Shown: piece after piece, positions 36,332 to 48,618 of the stretch | Layout of the letters: every line of letters starts with the position of its first letter | Position numbering within the stretch: position 1 is the first letter of the stretch | Assembly (NCBI GenBank): GCA_020086605.1 | Contig: JACBWW010000015.1 | Location: 8,567,573 to 8,631,572, forward strand | Length of the DNA: 64,000 nt | Reading direction: 5' to 3' | DNA from: Lanius collurio | Lineage: Eukaryota > Chordata > Aves > Passeriformes > Laniidae | The notes under the pieces: generated by a model | Told to the model about the DNA's origin: nothing | Database searches by the model: none | Seen by the model: the letters and a program-made list of their open reading frames with translations, nothing else | Program-made: the position numbers and the translations under genes

Positions 36332-39300
36332 CAAGGCAAGAAAATCTAGCCACCAAGCTTTTCTCCTTCTGCTTTTTCTTCAAGCCAGACTATGGTTTGT
36401 ATGTATCTGCTCTGCAGTCATACCACTTCCAGAAGTCAGAAGTTTTGTTGCCATAATCTGCAGATCTGGATGCACCAAAACCTTTTGGAGTACCAGGGTA
36501 AGTAAACATGTTATGACAGCACAGGAGACTTCTAGTTTTTGCACTCTGCTGTCAGGGAAATTACAAATGCCTATCTATTGTAGTATTTCAGGTAGTGCTA
36601 GGAGGCTCATTCCCCAAAAAGTTTTTCTTTTTCCTGGCTATGTATTGAGAGGGTGTCATGATAGTTTTGTTTCAGACTGGGTAAAGTGACCAGAGTCTCT
36701 TCTATGCCTATTTTCTGTGCAGTTGTAATGTTCTAATATTTTTCAGGGTTTTGATTAGTGTAACAAAAAAACTTTCTTCATTTCCATCTTCATTTCCTTC
36801 CAGTCTCTTAGCAATGTACCGCTAGACAGAGTACTTTGTCTATTTTAATACATAACTAATCTTTTCAGACCCATTTCCATTGCTATCTGTGCACTACAAT
36901 TGCTAACTGTATTATACCATTCAATATGGTACGCAGCAGTCCATCAATCCTCTTTCTTCATCTAAAGGCAGAAAATATATAGTAATTGCTTAATAAATCT
37001 GCCATTCCTTTATCTCGGTCTCCAATTCCCCATTTGCATTTTTAGTACTTTTTATCTTTTGGGCTGGCTGGTCATTTAACCAAGACAGGACGATAGCTAA
37101 CTTTTATAGTACAGAAAGCAATAGGATGCTATGGTGAATTAATATTTTTTTTATTAATAACAGATACTAAATCTTGATGGAATAGTTAATGCCATGCATA
37201 GCTCCAACCCCTGCAGAACTTGGGTACCTGGGATGGATAATACTCTCTTCATTTGCCTCAGGCTTATAACCCTAAGAAGTTTCCTGCATTTTGGCACAAA
37301 TAATTTGACAACAAATTCGGGGCTGAGTTCCAGCAAGGTCAGCTTTCCCTGTGTTCTTAGCAACTATTCTTTTCAAGAGGATTACCATATTTTTAATGAC
37401 AATAGTGCCACATTATTGCTACAAGGAATTCTTTTTTGTTTCTTGCTGAGCAGTGACAGGTTCAGCAGGTGTGATCTTATTTCTCTGCTATAGTATCAGA
37501 GATATAGTAGTTGAAACTATTAATGATTCTGGGTTTTTATGTATATAGTTATTTATGAATTGACAAAAATTGCTTGCCATGAAGAAATCTAAAAGTTCCA
37601 GCTAAGAAAAATGAAGGAAAAGCATAAAGGCTTTCAGTTTGTGTATTAAGAATACTTGTGATTTACACCTCATTCTGTGCTGCATTGAAGCTTAAGAACA
37701 CTCCATTCCCTAACTGACATTTAATTTTCTATTAACTGTTTGCCTTCTGAACTTTGAGCTGTGTGATAGGGAGGACGTGCAAAGAGACATTTATTACTGG
37801 TCTTGCTTATATATGTACTTCTTGCCATTTCTGAACAGGAGCTTTTGTTGAGCAAACCTTCTGATTTGATAGTGAAAATTTTTAGCATTTAGGAAGCATG
37901 AACCTCTGCACACTCATAAAGTATATTTCATCAGAAAAAAAGCTGTTTGTGAACATATTTGACCCATCCCATCCCTCCTAGGCTTAGGTCAGAAAGTCAA
38001 AGCAAGTTCAAGATCTCTGTCTTCATCTTGAGAGAACTCCATAAGATAAGTCTTCAGATAGCTAAAAGAACTTTAGAAATTACAGCATAAAACCTGTTTA
38101 GGAAAACAGGCATGATGCACTGTCCTACTTAGGATTAAATCTCTTTTCTGGTGACAGTGAAAATTCCTTAAGGCTCTGCTTGAGACTGTGGACTGAACGG
38201 GGAATTTTGTCAAATGCAAGTCTCGTGTCTCCCTCTTTAAACTATGCCCTTGCTAGAATAAATACATAGCAATAGAAATGAAGAAAAAATACCTCAATTA
38301 AACACTTTTAAAAGCAAATCAGAAAAATCACTAAGCCAAGACATTGATTGCCTGTGTTCCTGAGGGACTGTTAATAAATGAAAACATATGTCTGATATTT
38401 AGTTATTTTGTCTAAATAAATACCAAGGAAATATTAAAAGTAACCTTTGGAGGATTTCCATAGAAGTGGCAAAATGTACTTCTGCTTGCTACTATTACAT
38501 CAAAATTCAGAAGCAATGTAAAATACCTCATTTATTTTGAATTGAGTACCAAAGCAAGAGCAATAAGCAATTTTGCAATAAGTACAATAATATGATGCAC
38601 AGCTTCAGTCTTATGCTTCAGAGAACCAAGTTTTGTGTCTGGGGGAGTAGAGGTACATAATGGAGTACACAGTGGGAGAATTACTGCTTTAATGTTTACA
38701 TTTTCAAAATAATGGGAAAAATAAAAAGAGAAAAGCTTTGCTGGTTAAGCTGAACAAATATTTCTTCATGGACTGTTCTAGGGTAATTTTTTTCAGATGT
38801 AGAATGGACCAAATAGAAAGTATGGGACATAAATAAGGCTTTGTGTGGCAAGTGGCCCTACACAAGCTGTGTACAAGGGGGGGGACTATCTCAAACTTTA
38901 AAAGTGAATATTTAAATGCTGACAAATGAGCGCAGCAAGAGACAGAACTGCGTTTGTAGGGAGCAGAGACAGATTCTAAGACTGTAGATCTTAAAAAGTA
39001 GTTACGAGAACATTTTATCCAGACTCATGATAGAATTCCTGCTTTAAAGGTGGGATATCCACATCCAGTTAATTTTCTGACTTTTAGAGAACTAGATATG
39101 CATACTATAATCAAAGATCTTACTGCAGTGAGATTGCTCTGTGTGTGTGAATATCTCTTTTCTCCTATAATGGAGAGACAGCCTTTTTCTTATTCTTCAG
39201 TCTGCCTCTGATTCACCTAGAAATTTTAAATTCCTTTCAATTTTTCAGAATATTCAATATTTAAAACTATTCACATTGTTTCTATTGTTCTTGATTATTC

Positions 39301-40936
39301 AATCGTACATGATAAAATTGGTCTTTGTTGCCCTATTTTCTTTTAATATCACCTTGGGTGAATTTCAGTAATCTCCAATTCTTGCTCTCCTAGCAAATTT
39401 TGATTGTGTTTTCTTAAAGTATTTAAAATTTTTTCAGAGATACTTATATTAAAAAAATAGCATTATTTTTGTTGTAGTGCTTTCATTCTTGGATGTTTAT
39501 GTTGAATGACAGTGCTTTATTGAAGTATTCTCTAATATTAAATTCACCTGCTTTACATATTCTCAATTGGCATATGAGTTCATGGACAGCCTTTTTCCCC
39601 ACTGCCTTGTAAGGAAAGTAAAATGATCAATCTCACTCCCTTTTAAAGCCAGTGGCAGAACTCCTTCTGATTTATCTGAGAGGAAGATTGAGGCTTCTTG
39701 TAAATATCCCTAGAAATGTCTCCCAAGTTTCAGGTGTGTTCTTCTCCCACACAATAGCCCTGCATTTTTCACAGGTCTCATGAAACCTGTCTACAGCCAT
39801 ACAGCAGTATACATCATGGATCTAACAGGCAAAATGAACAGGGTAACTTCCCTGTATTTCTTGCCATCTATTATTCTTTACCTTTGCAACTGACCTCCTT
39901 CCTGCGCTGCTTTTCTCCATACATTTGATAAAATGTGCATTCTTGCATTTTTTGTTCCATATGATGTTTGTTCGTCAGTCAACCTTTGATATATTAGAGT
40001 GAATAGGATATGTGGAAAAAAGGGCATGTGTAGGTTTTTTGCCTTTGGTTTTTGTTTATTTTTTAAAGTAATCAGTGTTTCCTAAATGTCTTCATGGAGG
40101 TAAAAAGGAAGCCAGCCTTTGCTCTCAGTGTAACAGTTGAATATCAAGGCTTATACCTGTAGCTAAAGTACAGATGACCTCACTAAATAAAATCTCTGAA
40201 GTCTGTTTTAAATGGCAATGCTTCTGCAATGACAGTTTCAGTAAAAGTCTGAAACTGCTGTGACTAAAACAGATATAAAATTGAATAATTTCTTTTTCTG
40301 TCCTGTAACAAAAAGCTATTTCTGGGAAAAAGAAACTTAAAATTGTTTTGTGTCGGCAATGGGTATGAAGTTGGCTTCTGAGTTCAGGAGAAGAAAAGTC
40401 TAGAAGGCAGAAGGAAAATGAATAAAGGAGTATTTTAGTTATTTTTCCACATGACAAGTCTATGAGCCACTTAATTCTGTATCTGTGTGGGATTTAAAAA
40501 ATAAAGACCCATATAACAGAAACAAAACAATGAGCCAAGCTGAGACATGAATCATAAATTAATTCAGGGATTTCTACATAATTTACCACTGTATATACTT
40601 GAAAAAGCCATTGTGCAGGATGTGTCTTCCTCTAGCTCGCTTTGACTAATCAGCTACACAAGTGCAAAATGTCTCAAGTAGAGGCTCAATGGGGACAGGA
40701 GAGTTGTGATCCTAGTGAAGTGCTAAACTTAACTGATTTCAACAGAGGCAGGGTTTCACCTGAGGAGCCAGGAGATGTTCCTGGTTGTCCTGGGTGCATG
40801 CTTGGAGCTGAGAGTGGGGAAAATTGATATGAACTGTACTAAGACACTGCAGATAACGACACGTAGTGATTGCAATAAGCTGTCAAGGAATCATTTTACT
40901 GTGTGGGAAGGGAATGCAGCAGTGAATTCATGCTCA
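36332..40936. other. Unclassified non-coding sequence
   Basis: Unique-looking AT-rich DNA to the right of the LTR. A run of nine G occurs at 38877-38885. No transposon, RNA gene or protein similarity could be recognised. Confidence 0.6.
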
Positions 40937-40984
40937 CACTCTCTCTCCCTTGCACTGCACCCCTCTCTCTCTCTCCAGAGAGAG
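40937..40984 (+). repeat. CT-rich tract with CT/AG snap-back
   Basis: Two (CT)n blocks (40939-40948 and 40963-40974) are followed at 40977-40984 by AGAGAGAG. The second block can fold back on the AG block with almost no loop. A simple-repeat structure. Confidence 0.75.
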
Positions 40985-42204
40985 ACTGTCTTCTGTAGTG
41001 AGCATAGGGGTACTATACTTATAAATAAACTTGAATTCTGATTTTGGAAAGAACTATTTCCCCAGTGACCTCAGAAATGTTATTCCTTGTTGCCAATCTT
41101 ATTGCTGGAACAGTAAGTTCATTTCTAAGGCATCAGTAAACATGACATTTGGTATTGTGGTTCTCTGAAGGTCCAGGAACACCATTTCTCCAAGAGGGAA
41201 GGATCCACTTGCTAACTAACTGCTCAGTGCCATTGCTGTAAAGCTTTGCTTCTTGACAATGAGCAACAGCAGAAGGGTTCAGATGAAAAATCAGGCTGCA
41301 ACATTAGGTCATGGGTGATGTGAAAGCCTGATGTATATGGCCAAATATACCAGTCAAGGAACAGAATAGGACAACTATGAACCATATGTTGGTTTTGAAC
41401 TACCAGCAAAACCATCATTGATATAAAATATTCTACCCTATAATGATACATATATATATATGATGTTAATGATGTTGATTATGAAACAAGACATCCATCT
41501 GAAGCATCTTTGTTTTGTTTAGTCTGTATTCAGTTTGGACAAAGGGGAATTTGGAAATCACTTTACTGTTGCCAGTGTATAATATTATCTGGTTCTGGGT
41601 TTTGTATTTCCTTTACAGCTCTGATTTGTGACCATTTGCATTTTTGCTGACAGGTACTAAGGGTAAGTCAATATTTATAAAATACTTTTTCCTATGCCTT
41701 CCTTTTACTCGAGACTTTCCTGATTGTAACAAGCTCTTTTTTCAGAAAGTGAAATACAATTTGCATGCACATGCCAACAATAATTGTACTTGTCAAAAGA
41801 AACAGATAACATTATAACTGCCTGAAATTTAATCACAAGAAATGTGATAATTCATATGGGAAATCATGTTTTACAATTTCTTTTTTCCATGTGGTTTGGA
41901 AGAGTTAAGGGAAAAAAAATTATTCTATTTAGGCCAAGCATGCAGAATGGCCTAGAAAGGCAATTTAATGCAAAGCTTTTCAAATGTGTTGGTGTTTCCT
42001 GCCAACAGAAACATACCTGAGACTACAATGATAAAAACACCATATGAGAAGTTGGAAAAAAGTAATTATATTTAATTGTTATATAATATACTTACTTTGA
42101 ATTCATTTTGAATTTGAAGATTTTCTTTTAAAATTTTGGCAGTGCTCTTGGGAGCAAGTATAATGTAGCATATAAAATAACATTTCAGCTGTGAAGTATG
42201 AGAT
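40985..42204. other. Non-coding; (TA)n and possible microexon signals
   Basis: A (AT)6 run lies at 41450-41461. A strong acceptor-like sequence (TTTCCTTTACAG at 41607-41618) followed 44 bp later by GG|GTAAGT is described in the findings. Nothing else recognisable. Confidence 0.55.
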
Positions 42205-42302
42205 TCAGTTCTGTCATTAGCGTAACTCTGGGCTAATTTGTTACGTCAGATTTGCTCCATATTGATAGCCATATAAGTGAAGTTTGAATTTGGGCCAGAT
42301 CT
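42205..42302. mobile_element. Possible very old archosaur/turtle interspersed repeat
   Basis: The order 'GTAACTCTGGGCTAATT ... GCTCCATATTGATAG ... GAATTTGGGCCAGATCT' resembles a decayed copy of a repeat common in turtles and crocodilians (gtaactccattga... tttacac... gagagcagaatttggccc). The match is patchy and from memory. If wrong, this is simply unclassified sequence. Confidence 0.3.
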
Positions 42303-42575
42303 TGTATACTAAAATCCATCACAATTTTAAATTCTGCTTTACAATAACAACAATCAAATTACTTTTTTACAGTATCAGCCCATTGCTCTAAAAGTGAAAA
42401 ACAAAAAAACCCCAGACCAAAAACTCAACAAAACCAATCAGCCAGTAAAACTCAGCTAATCAATCAAAAAGTTATTAACACAAGATTTTTTCATTTTCAC
42501 ATTTCTAATTATGTTTTTATACCAACCAAGATGTTTTCTTACTATGTTACTTGGAGAACCTCATAACCAGAGTGG

Positions 42576-42616
42576 AGGCAGACTTTTAGAGGCAGACTTT
42601 AAGAGACTGACTTTAG
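42576..42616 (+). repeat. 14-bp tandem repeat, about 3 copies
   Basis: AGGCAGACTTTTAG (42576-42589), AGGCAGACTTTAAG (42590-42603) and AGACTGACTTTAG (42604-42616) are consecutive diverged copies of one unit. The third copy has lost one base. Confidence 0.85.
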
Positions 42617-42968
42617 ATGTGTGGGCCTGGCTGGAGGAAAGCCCAGAATGCTCCTATGCTTGGTTACCCTAGAGAAAGCTAGAGTTTCAGCTAGGGTCAG
42701 GCACAACAGCTTAGCTCTGAGCCTTGATTTGCATGCCAGGTCCTCCCAGTGAACCTCTTTGACATCCATCATCCATGGCGGTATTCTGATAACTGGTGGT
42801 ATCCCTGTTTACTGGAGGCAACTTGGTTAGCGAGGGGGAGTGGGTGATTCACTTGAGGTATGTCTAAAAACTTTGGAAAAAATGGGTAAAAGTACATTCA
42901 TTACTCAGGTATGTGTCCAGTCTTTGCAAGAATACAGTCAGGATGAGGTTTTGTACTTGTTTGTACTT

Positions 42969-42999
42969 GTGTGTGTGTGTTTTTGGTTTGGTTTGGTTT
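42969..42999 (+). repeat. (TG)6 followed by (GGTTT)n
   Basis: A TG dinucleotide run at 42969-42980 passes into GGTTT pentamer units. Typical compound simple repeat. Confidence 0.85.
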
Positions 43000-44604
43000 T
43001 TGTCAGTGTTATGCAAAGCAGTATTTTCATTGTACAGTCTAGATGAAATATAGGAGAAGAGTGAGTAAGTTGTTTATCATAGTGTTCCTCTCAGAAATAC
43101 AAAGAAAATTAATGTTGTTTTGCCCTGGAATGATTTCCTTGAATTTGGTCAATGAGTAATAGGGGTAGTCCATGCCTACTTTGCTTTATATATACTGATT
43201 TGTCCTGCAAAAGGGGAAACTTAGCAATTCAACAGTCTCTTGAAGTTTTTATAGTAGTGGTGTTCCCTGCCTAGAAATGGAGTTCTGGAGCAGAGTGAGG
43301 AAATGAGCAGCAACTGGAGGGTTTAATGAAAACAGGCCATAGCAAAGAAAAGCAAGCAGTTAAAAATTAAGATGATAATAAATGCAGTTCAGAATAATTA
43401 TTATATACTTTTCATCAAGACTGATAGAGATTTCTTTACCCAGCTGGGAAAATTATCAACAGGGCAATGCAACAATCATGGCAGGAGATTCTTCGTACTC
43501 AATACTTGCTAGTGTGTAAAGAAAAAAAAATGGCTTGTAGCCTAAGTCTTGACATACTCTGCTATAAATCTTTGGTTTTGTTGAACACTAGAAAAACCAC
43601 AGAAGATTCAGAATGAGATTTTTTAGATTTTCCTTTTTATTTTTAGATATAAAATATGAGCAGTTGTACATGAAAACAGTTCTACAAACTGATGAATTAA
43701 ATGTTGGTATGGTCACAGTAAACCGGCATAGTTCACATTTCAAGGGAACTTTTCTAAGAATAAAGTTTCCTGCTTCAGAAAGAAGGTCACAAGCAGTATA
43801 CAGTGACTTGGAGTTGATATACCAATATATCCCTAAAGAATCTAGCAAATAATTCTGAAGAAACCAGCTATTTATACTGCAATTTCATGTAGCAAGACCT
43901 CTGGAGATGTAATCTAAGAGTTTTGAGCTCTGTACAAGTAATAATCATCAGAAGAGCTTGACAGTTCTGTAATTTTTCTCTCTGTGGGTTCCCACGGCAG
44001 ATTAGTAAGGTGATTTATAAAACAAGTCAGCTACAGATTTAGGATTATAAATATGTGAGCTAAGAGAAAATATTTTAATCATTTTCATCTGTATTTATAT
44101 GTACCTGTATTTACTATTGAATTTGAGGAGCATATACCTAGAGAACACTATCCCCTGTAAAATATAGGCAATCTGATTTATCACCAACAAGTTTCACATT
44201 GCTGCAGAAGTTACATTACAAAGTAGTCTAAAGTGAAGGCAAAGCAAAAGTTTCAGTCATGCAAAAGTGCATAGAAAGAGAGTATAAAATTTAAGCTTTT
44301 TTCATTTTATCATGCTTTTGGTTCTTAAGTTTTATTACTATGACTTCATTTTTCAGAGAGATGTCCACAATGCTCTGTGATCTATCATAATTCTATTCAG
44401 CATTTGAGATACCAGTGAATTTTGCTTTAAGTCACATGGTTATTACTTTTTCTTTTGCCATTTTTGCTTTTGTTGGTGACTCCTGAAATAGTTGCAAGTG
44501 ATGCCTCTGATGTTACCACGGCCTTGGCAGTGTTCATCTTCCAACGTGTTGGGTGTACACACCAAGGGTGTAATAATGCTTTATGAAAGAAAAGAAGTTG
44601 AGAA

Positions 44605-44618
44605 GTGTGTGTGTGTGT
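44605..44618 (+). repeat. (GT)7 microsatellite
   Basis: Seven uninterrupted GT units. Confidence 0.9.
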
Positions 44619-44700
44619 GATTTCTAAATGCATCATTTGTGCCCTGAACTATGCCCTGTGCATTTTAAATAGTGACACTTATTTCTAGCCAGCAGAATAT

Positions 44701-44749
44701 AAAGGAGAAATTCACAAATGAAATAATTTTTATTAGAAATTTCTCCTTT
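44701..44749. repeat. Inverted repeat, 12-bp arms, 25-nt spacer
   Basis: AAAGGAGAAATT at 44701-44712 is the exact reverse complement of AATTTCTCCTTT at 44738-44749. Stem and loop total 49 nt. There are no flanking features of a MITE (no matching terminal target duplication seen) and the stem is too short for a usual pre-miRNA. Confidence 0.85.
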
Positions 44750-45557
44750 CATACTGAGATGAGAAAAAGCTTGCTGTCCCACCTGTTTCCCAGCTGGTTT
44801 GGGATAGCAAATAGAAACTGCTACAGCTTAGGGAGATATCAAAATTGATTTTTAAGCTATCTTGACAGTTTGAAAATACATTTAACTGGATCACTAGGAA
44901 ATTAAATGAATTTGGGACATCAGTAAGTCCGTTAAAATTTCTCTATCTATTACATAAAGCAACAGGGAGCAAGAGCATCTAATTTAGACCCATATATTCC
45001 AAATTCAGCCATAAAAAGTGAAAGACCATCTTTTTTCCATTTCTAATGCCTGTTGGAAGTAGATAAGGGAGAGATTCATCTGTTTTCCATGCATTTGTAT
45101 TCCTTCCTCCTATTACCTCTTAGTTGCTTTAGTACTTCAGGATGCTGTGTTGCATTAAACAGTAGGTCTTTCCACTGAATAACCTCCACAGGGGTTACAC
45201 AGTGTTTTCCAGCCTCTTTCATAGGTGGACTGGAATAAATGAAAAGGGGTCTTTCTCTGGAGAGTAACTTACTACTGCATGGGAGTATGAACTCCCCAGG
45301 CAACTGAAGCAGGTAAAAGGGGTGTAGCACCTGACAGGAGCAATTGGCATATGGAACCTGGAGAAGTGAGGAAGGAGGCTTGAAGCTGGTTGGTTTTGTG
45401 TATGAGGGTCAATGGAGTTTATTTAACTTAATTGACAAATAAAGATGCACTGTGTTTTCCCCTCCATGAAATAAAGATCCTTCAAAGAAGGTGAGGAAAA
45501 AGGCAAGGTGGGCATTTTAAGCAAGTGAGAGATGTGTACGTAAGGTCAGCTGTCAGC

Positions 45558-45569
45558 TGTGTGTGTGTG
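45558..45569 (+). repeat. (TG)6 microsatellite
   Basis: Six TG units, followed a few bases later by CAGGTAAG at 45574-45581. Confidence 0.85.
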
Positions 45570-46612
45570 CAGGCAGGTAAGGGCTGTGCATGCAGTTTTC
45601 CCTTCAGCATTTGGGAGATGGTGGATGTTTCTTGAAAAACTTTGTAGCCTACATATCTCATGGATAACCTTTGATGTCTCTAAACTACAAGTGTTTAGAA
45701 TAAAACCAGAGGTCCAAATATCCTTGTTCTATTTTAGAAATTCAGAACTGAATCTAATCCAATCTAGTATTAAGACTTTCACCTTTGATTGCCTGATCAG
45801 CCCGATAAAAGAGAAGAATCTCTTAATATATGGGATTAATTCAAATAGTAAAGACCAAATCACTTTCAAAAATTATTCAAAGAAGTAAAAATCATTTTGG
45901 TAGAACAACCATCTACTGAGTAAATTATTAAAGAACCTTAAAATAAAATTCAAAATAATTGGAGAGTTAAATGACAAACAAAGTTCCCTAGGAAATGAGG
46001 GGAAAATAATTTTTCAGGATTATGGTTCAGAACATGTCGTTTTAGTGATGGAAAGCTGCAAGGGAGATAAAGAAAATTTTATAGCAACTTCTGGGATAAA
46101 TTTGTTGCAAATCAGATAAACCCAGATGAAGAAGAGCTACATGCAATTTTAATTAAACAAATGAATCAGTGCCTTCTAAGTGTTAAATGGAGGGTTGAGC
46201 CACCTACCTCAACAGAGTGACAGAAGTAGTGCACAACATTACAATGCTAACATGCTATGATGATAAGAGGCTGGTGATATCAGATACTGACTCTGAACAG
46301 GATCTTCTGAGTAGAGCTGTGCAAAGTTTTTGTATCAGAACCATGTGAAATGTTGACTGTATTTGAAAAGCAAAGCAGAGCTCTAAGCCTGCAGTGATTT
46401 GGGACAAGCAAAGCTGATGTCCAGGTGACAAATATGGTGGGTTGTTCCAGTCTCATGGACCACTTGATAATGAGATGGAATCTAATGACATACTCTTATC
46501 TTCCCAGCACAGGAAACAAGATCATTGTCTTCCAGTTCAGCTATTTGAGAAAACAAAATTTTTTGGTTTAAAAACTACATGTTATATTTTAATTCTAACT
46601 TTTATGTATGTT

Positions 46613-46634
46613 AAAAAAAAAGAAAAAAAAAAAA
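46613..46634 (+). repeat. A-rich tract
   Basis: Nine A, one G, then twelve A. No LINE or processed-gene body is recognisable upstream that would make it a retroposition tail. Confidence 0.85.
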
Positions 46635-48561
46635 GGAATTTTTTTGGTGCTTGGATAAGTACAGAAATATTTTGGGATTCGACTTCAATTGTGAAGCTAC
46701 CAGAAATTCAGTTTTGTAACTTTGGCTCATCTTTCTTTCCAATGACTCTTACACATTATTCACAGTGACTCTCTACTTCAACTATTTTTCCTTTTGATGT
46801 AGAAGGAAGTGGTGAAAGGCTATCTGATTATTTCAGAAAGCTATTTTACTTAGTTTTCATTATCTATATTAACAAATACATCTTCAAAGAACTTGAAGAA
46901 CATGTTACCTGTTCATTCTGAACTTATCTTTGAACATGTTAGTCTTTTCAGTTTCCATTCATTACCAAAGCCATAGTGTCCTCTCAAAGAAATTCTTTAA
47001 AATTGATAGAAAAATTGTAGGTTTATGGATTAATCTGTTCTAAGACAGTCAAAACCCAGTGCAATTGCATGGCATTCTCTCCCTCCTCTGCAATCACTTT
47101 CCTGCACAATAGTCTCGCTAAAGGAAGTACAACAGATGAAATTCCTGAAATACAAGGAAGAATTGTGAATGATTTTCACTGGAAGACACTTTTCAGATAA
47201 TCTCTTGGTCTGATTTAATATCTCTGAAACTTCTCACACTGTTCTGTAAAGTATGCTCTGCTCTGCAAAGTGTATTTCTGGGCTCTGTGCTGCCTTAAAA
47301 CTTTTGTTGCCATTGAGTAGTAATAATTTTTAGCTTTACTCCCCCCAGCATAGTGGTCTAAGAATGGCATAAATTAAAATTTAGAATCATATTTTCAAAG
47401 TGAACTTTATGTTCATGTTTTTTTCTGGCCTAACAACTTGCCTTTTCAGCAGTTGCTTGGTATTTATGGGGAATTAGATGTATCTCTGAAATGGCACCAA
47501 CGTACTGCTTGGTGCCTGTAGCACTGAGTACATACATATACACCATCCCCAACCTGATAATTTGGATGGGAATGGATAAGATCTTTTATTTTATTATTGA
47601 CTGCACAAAAACTCCTTATGTTTTTCTTTCCAGCATAGGGTTTCATAACAGTCAGGACAATAATTTTGACATTACTGATATGGTGGTCAGTGCTAAGAAC
47701 CAGTGCCCCAGGTGACAACATCATTGTAACATCTGTGAGCTAGCAGGTTTTTTTGTGTAGCTTCACATGCATCCTTCTTGTTCTTTTCAGTTTATTATCG
47801 ATTCATAGAATAAAGGAAAAGTCTTCCTTCCGTGTTATCAGTGATGCTAGTTAAGTCACAGGCTTCAGGTTTCAAATTGGATATTTTTCCTAATCATGCC
47901 ATTGTCTAATGGGTAAAACACTTTTTTTCCTTTAAGATACCTTTTAATTAAATTTATGGTGTTTACTCAGGAAACATTCAGGTATACACAGTAACTTTAA
48001 ACCTCTTCCTCTTTTCTCAGATTCCCTTGCTACCTCTAGAAGCATCTAACAACAGTAAAACCTTCGGATCTTGTCTCCATATCATCTGAGAGTCCCTTAT
48101 CTCCTCCTAACATGCACAATAATGAGAAATTATTCACTTGGAGTGGAAGACTAAATAGGATTGTTGGTGTCTTAGGCACACTCTCTTCTGTGCAAAGGCT
48201 CAGTTAACACCAGTTAGTCACCAAAATAGCAAAGAAGGGAAAAAGTCAATTTTACCATGGAAAGAGGAGGCAGAAACCAGACCACCAAGGAATCAGATCA
48301 GACACCAGACGAGGGAAATATCAGCACTTCACAGGAACAGTTCCTGGTGTTCAAAACAATTTGACTTTTATACAGCTGTCTATTAGAGAAGGGATTTAGA
48401 GACTTTAGATAAAATCTGTATTAATTTAATTTTAGAAATATTAGGGTCTTAACCTTTAAAAATAAAAAATTCATTAAATTTTCAGTTTTATTTACTTGGC
48501 TATATTAGAGCTTATGAATACTTATTTAGAAGCTTAATTTTACAGTCTTGAATATAGAATT

Positions 48562-48618
48562 ATTTTCTTTTTTTTTCTTTCTTAAAGCAAACTTCCTCTC
48601 CCCTTCTCCCTCACCTCC
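48562..48618 (+). repeat. Polypyrimidine tract
   Basis: T-rich run (TTTTCTTTTTTTTTTC) followed, after a short A-containing break, by CTTCCTCTCCCCTTCTCCCT. Low complexity. Confidence 0.7.

Larger units (their letters stand above)
42303..44604. other. Unclassified non-coding with minor simple repeats
   Basis: Contains an A-rich tract near 42400-42440, the 14-bp tandem repeat and a (TG)n/(GGTTT)n tract at 42969-42999. A 67-codon open segment following an acceptor-like tract at 43647-43852 is discussed as a weak terminal-exon candidate. No known gene recognised. Confidence 0.55.

Noticed and set aside
35861..36334. 157-codon minus-strand open frame
   Set aside because: It runs antisense through the solo LTR and across the N gap (unknown residues), so it is an artefact of repeat sequence.
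36438..36500. ATCTGCAG ... AGG|GTAAGT as a 34-nt microexon right of the LTR
   Set aside because: The acceptor has a weak pyrimidine tract. It is weaker than the other candidates and could not be supported.
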